Origin: Smithellaceae bacterium
Lineage (GTDB): Bacteria > Desulfobacterota > Syntrophia > Syntrophales > JAQULV01
Reading direction: 5' to 3'
Assembly (NCBI GenBank): GCA_028718405.1
Contig: JAQULV010000069.1
Span: 1 to 6,949 of the forward strand
Length of the DNA: 6,949 nt
In this document: positions 5,138 to 6,949 of the stretch, one piece after another
How positions within the stretch are numbered: position 1 is the stretch's first letter
How the letters are laid out: each line of letters begins with the position of its first letter
Position numbers and translations under genes: made by a program
Notes under the pieces: model-generated
Databases searched by the model: none
What the model was told of the DNA's origin: nothing
The model's input: only the letters and a program-made list of their open reading frames with translations

Positions 5138-6322
5138 ATGAAAGGTACGTACCGAAAGCTCAGGCTGAAGCCGGGCAGGGAACTATCACTCGTCAAGGGG
5201 CACCCCTGGATATTCTCCGGAGCCGTCTCCTCCGTCGAAGGAAACCCGGCCCCCGGCGAGGTGGTCCTGGCCGCGGACAGCGAAGGAAAAGCCCTCGCTC
5301 TGGGGTTTTTCAACCCGAAGACGGATATCGTCTTTCGTCTGCTCACCTATGACACGGCAGCTGAGATCGACGCCTCCTTCTGGAGGGAACGCTTAGCGGC
5401 CGCTCTAAGCCTGCGGGAAAAACTGATACCGCCTCGGACGTCGGCCTACCGATTGATCAACGCCGAGGGCGACGGCATCCCAGGGCTCGTCGTCGACCAT
5501 TACGGCGAGGTGCTTGTCTGTTCCTTCACCACCGCCGGAGCCGAGCTGAACCGCGAGGGTATCGCGACGGCCCTTCTGGAGTCGGCGCGGCCGCGGACGA
5601 TCTACGAGCGGTCCGAGGGAAAGTCGCGGCAGATGGAGGGTTATGAAGATCGGGAAGGCGCGATCCACGGGGAAGCGCCGGAAAAGGAGTTGGAGATCAC
5701 GGAGAACGGCCTTAAGTTCAGGGTGGATGTTATTGCCGGACAGAAGACGGGCTTCTTTTTAGACCAGCGCGACAACCGCGATCTTTTGGAAAGGCTCAGC
5801 AAGGGCAGGACGGTACTCAACTGCTTTTCGTACACGGGAGGATTTTCGGTCTACTGCGCCCGCGGCGGCGCCGCGCGGGTCGTTTCGGTTGAGGCTTCCG
5901 AGCAGGCCAATGCCATGGCGGTGCGCAACCTGGAGGCAAACGGTTTTACGGGCGATGCCTTTCCCGTCGTTCGGGACGACGTCTTTCAGTACCTGCGTCG
6001 CAGCAAGGAGCAGTACGATCTCATCATCCTTGATCCGCCTGCCTTTTCGAAATCCAAGAAAGACCTGCCGCGCTCATCGAAGGGCTACAAGGACATCAAC
6101 CTCCAGGCGATGGGAAGGCTGAAGGAGGGCGGATTGCTTGCCACCTTCTCCTGCTCGAACCATGTGGATGAGGAACTCTTTCGAAAGATCGTTCTGGGGG
6201 CGGCGATGGATGCCGGAAAGACGGCGCGGCTATTGCGCGTCCTAGGGCCCGGCCCGGACCATCCCACGGCGCTTTCACACCCCGAGGGCCGATACCTGAA
6301 GGGATTTCTCCTGGCTCTTTAG
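5138..6322 (+). CDS. rlmI: 23S rRNA (cytosine-C5) methyltransferase, RlmI family
   Basis: A 394-residue class I SAM-dependent methyltransferase resembling E. coli RlmI (396 residues), which makes m5C1962 in 23S rRNA. Order of domains: an N-terminal PUA RNA-binding domain with RELSLVKGHPWIFSGAV (14-30); a central EEHGM-like domain with AEGDGIPGLVVDHYG (109-123); then the Rossmann methyltransferase. The latter has GQKTGFFLDQRDNR (201-214), LNCFSYTGGFSV (227-238, SAM loop), DDVF (280-283), DPPAF (299-303, catalytic motif IV), GYKDIN (316-321), FSCS (337-340) and HPEGRYLKGF near the end. The frame is open back to TTG 5099, but the PUA domain begins right after ATG 5138, which has AGGG 5-6 bases upstream, so the ATG is preferred. 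It diverges from manC. Its stop codon overlaps the end of the convergent crotonase gene. The family is firm; the exact rRNA target is inferred from similarity. Confidence 0.93.
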   Translation: MKGTYRKLRLKPGRELSLVKGHPWIFSGAVSSVEGNPAPGEVVLAADSEGKALALGFFNPKTDIVFRLLTYDTAAEIDASFWRERLAAALSLREKLIPPRTSAYRLINAEGDGIPGLVVDHYGEVLVCSFTTAGAELNREGIATALLESARPRTIYERSEGKSRQMEGYEDREGAIHGEAPEKELEITENGLKFRVDVIAGQKTGFFLDQRDNRDLLERLSKGRTVLNCFSYTGGFSVYCARGGAARVVSVEASEQANAMAVRNLEANGFTGDAFPVVRDDVFQYLRRSKEQYDLIILDPPAFSKSKKDLPRSSKGYKDINLQAMGRLKEGGLLATFSCSNHVDEELFRKIVLGAAMDAGKTARLLRVLGPGPDHPTALSHPEGRYLKGFLLAL

Positions 6323-6949
6323 AATTTTCCCCTCTTTCCCTCGCCCTTTTCGAAACGTCGGGCTCCGGCCAAGGTCTCTCCGCTTTCGATTACCTTCGTT
6401 CCCAACCTGAATTCCAAGGCCAAGGCCTCGGCGAAGGGCAGGTCAAATCCGGAAAGCGCCGCTTCGCGGTCGCTACGCATACAAGACTTCGGAAACACGG
6501 CAATCTGCGCGGCCAGTCGCTCGGCTTCCTCGCGGGCCTTACCCGGTTCCACAATCCTGTTGGCCAGTCCCATCTCCTTTGCTTCCCGGGCTCCCACGGG
6601 GCGGCCGGTGAGGATCATGTCCAGGGCATGGCTCATGCCGATGAGACGGGGAAGACGCTGCGTTCCGCCATCGATCAAGGGAACGCCGAAGCGGCGGCAG
6701 AAAACACCGAAGACGGCGTCGCGTTCCACGACGCGCAGGTCGCACCAGCAGGCAAGCTCCAACCCTCCCGCGACGGCGTATCCAGAGACAGCGGCGATGA
6801 CAGGCTTGGACAATGTCATCCGGGTGGGACCCATCGGGCCGGGCTTGGACATATCGGTATCGAGGCGGTTCATATCCGGCGACATTTCGGCCACAGCCTT
6901 GAGATCGGCGCCGGCGCAGAAGGTTCCGCCCGCGCCCCAGAGGACCGCC
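6319..6949 (-). CDS. Crotonase-family (enoyl-CoA hydratase/isomerase-like) protein, N-terminus outside window
   Basis: 209 residues are visible; roughly the first 50 of a normal 255-260 lie beyond the right edge. Both oxyanion-hole segments are present: AVLWGAGGTFCAGADLKAV at the visible start and KPVIAAVSGYAVAGGLELA. GGTQRLPRLIG, DMILTGRPVGAREAKEMGL and the C-terminal helices follow. The first catalytic glutamate of enoyl-CoA hydratase (Glu144 in the rat enzyme, in GG-x-ELA) is kept. The place of the second (rat Glu164, in FG-x-PE) is FGVFC, with Cys. The stretch FCRRFGVPLIDGG is typical of a subgroup annotated as enoyl-CoA hydratase-like without a proven reaction. It therefore acts on an acyl-CoA, probably in the cytoplasm, but hydration should not be assumed. 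The stop TAA (6321-6319) overlaps the rlmI stop. Confidence 0.9.
   Translation of the reverse strand, partial: AVLWGAGGTFCAGADLKAVAEMSPDMNRLDTDMSKPGPMGPTRMTLSKPVIAAVSGYAVAGGLELACWCDLRVVERDAVFGVFCRRFGVPLIDGGTQRLPRLIGMSHALDMILTGRPVGAREAKEMGLANRIVEPGKAREEAERLAAQIAVFPKSCMRSDREAALSGFDLPFAEALALEFRLGTKVIESGETLAGARRFEKGEGKRGKF

Overview
The window (about 57% G+C by eye) looks like chromosomal DNA of an anaerobic bacterium. The likeliest source is a Desulfobacterota/deltaproteobacterial lineage of the Syntrophus type. This placement is inferred from gene content: an oxygen-sensitive-lifestyle flavin reductase related to the Hrb/flavoredoxin type, an oxalate/formate-type (OFA) carrier, a crotonase-family protein and an apparent selenoprotein. 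There is no rRNA, tRNA, CRISPR array, insertion sequence or phage gene in the window.

Layout, left to right. (1) 1-343, minus: N-terminal part of a flavin-reductase-domain protein, cut by the left edge. (2) 367-393: a perfect hairpin between it and the next gene. (3) 410-1639, minus: a 12-helix MFS carrier of the OFA family with a TTG start. (4) 1640-1857: a 218-base gap with no certain gene. It holds what may be a decayed scrap resembling the 3' end of the neighbouring carrier gene. (5) 1858-3193, minus: a tight maf-yggS pair (nucleotide pyrophosphatase and PLP-homeostasis protein) with a one-base gap. A good sigma-70 promoter sits so close to maf that its mRNA would be nearly leaderless. 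(6) 3305-3616, plus: a small exported heavy-metal-associated (MerP-like) protein whose reading frame is interrupted by one in-frame UGA. That UGA is followed at the right distance by a bacterial SECIS-like hairpin with a GGU loop. (7) 3645-4985, minus: manC (mannose-1-phosphate guanylyltransferase) and a SemiSWEET sugar transporter, 9 bases apart. (8) 5138-6322, plus: an RlmI-family 23S rRNA m5C methyltransferase. (9) 6319-6949, minus: a crotonase-family protein cut by the right edge, overlapping the rlmI end tail to tail by 4 bases.

Most genes are household or metabolic functions in short transcription units that need not act together. The stand-out item is the HMA-domain gene. Read conventionally it is a 42-residue fragment followed by an orphan frame. 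Read with UGA as selenocysteine it becomes one continuous 103-residue protein with signal peptide, a C-x-x-U motif exactly where HMA proteins carry C-x-x-C, and a complete HMA C-terminal half.
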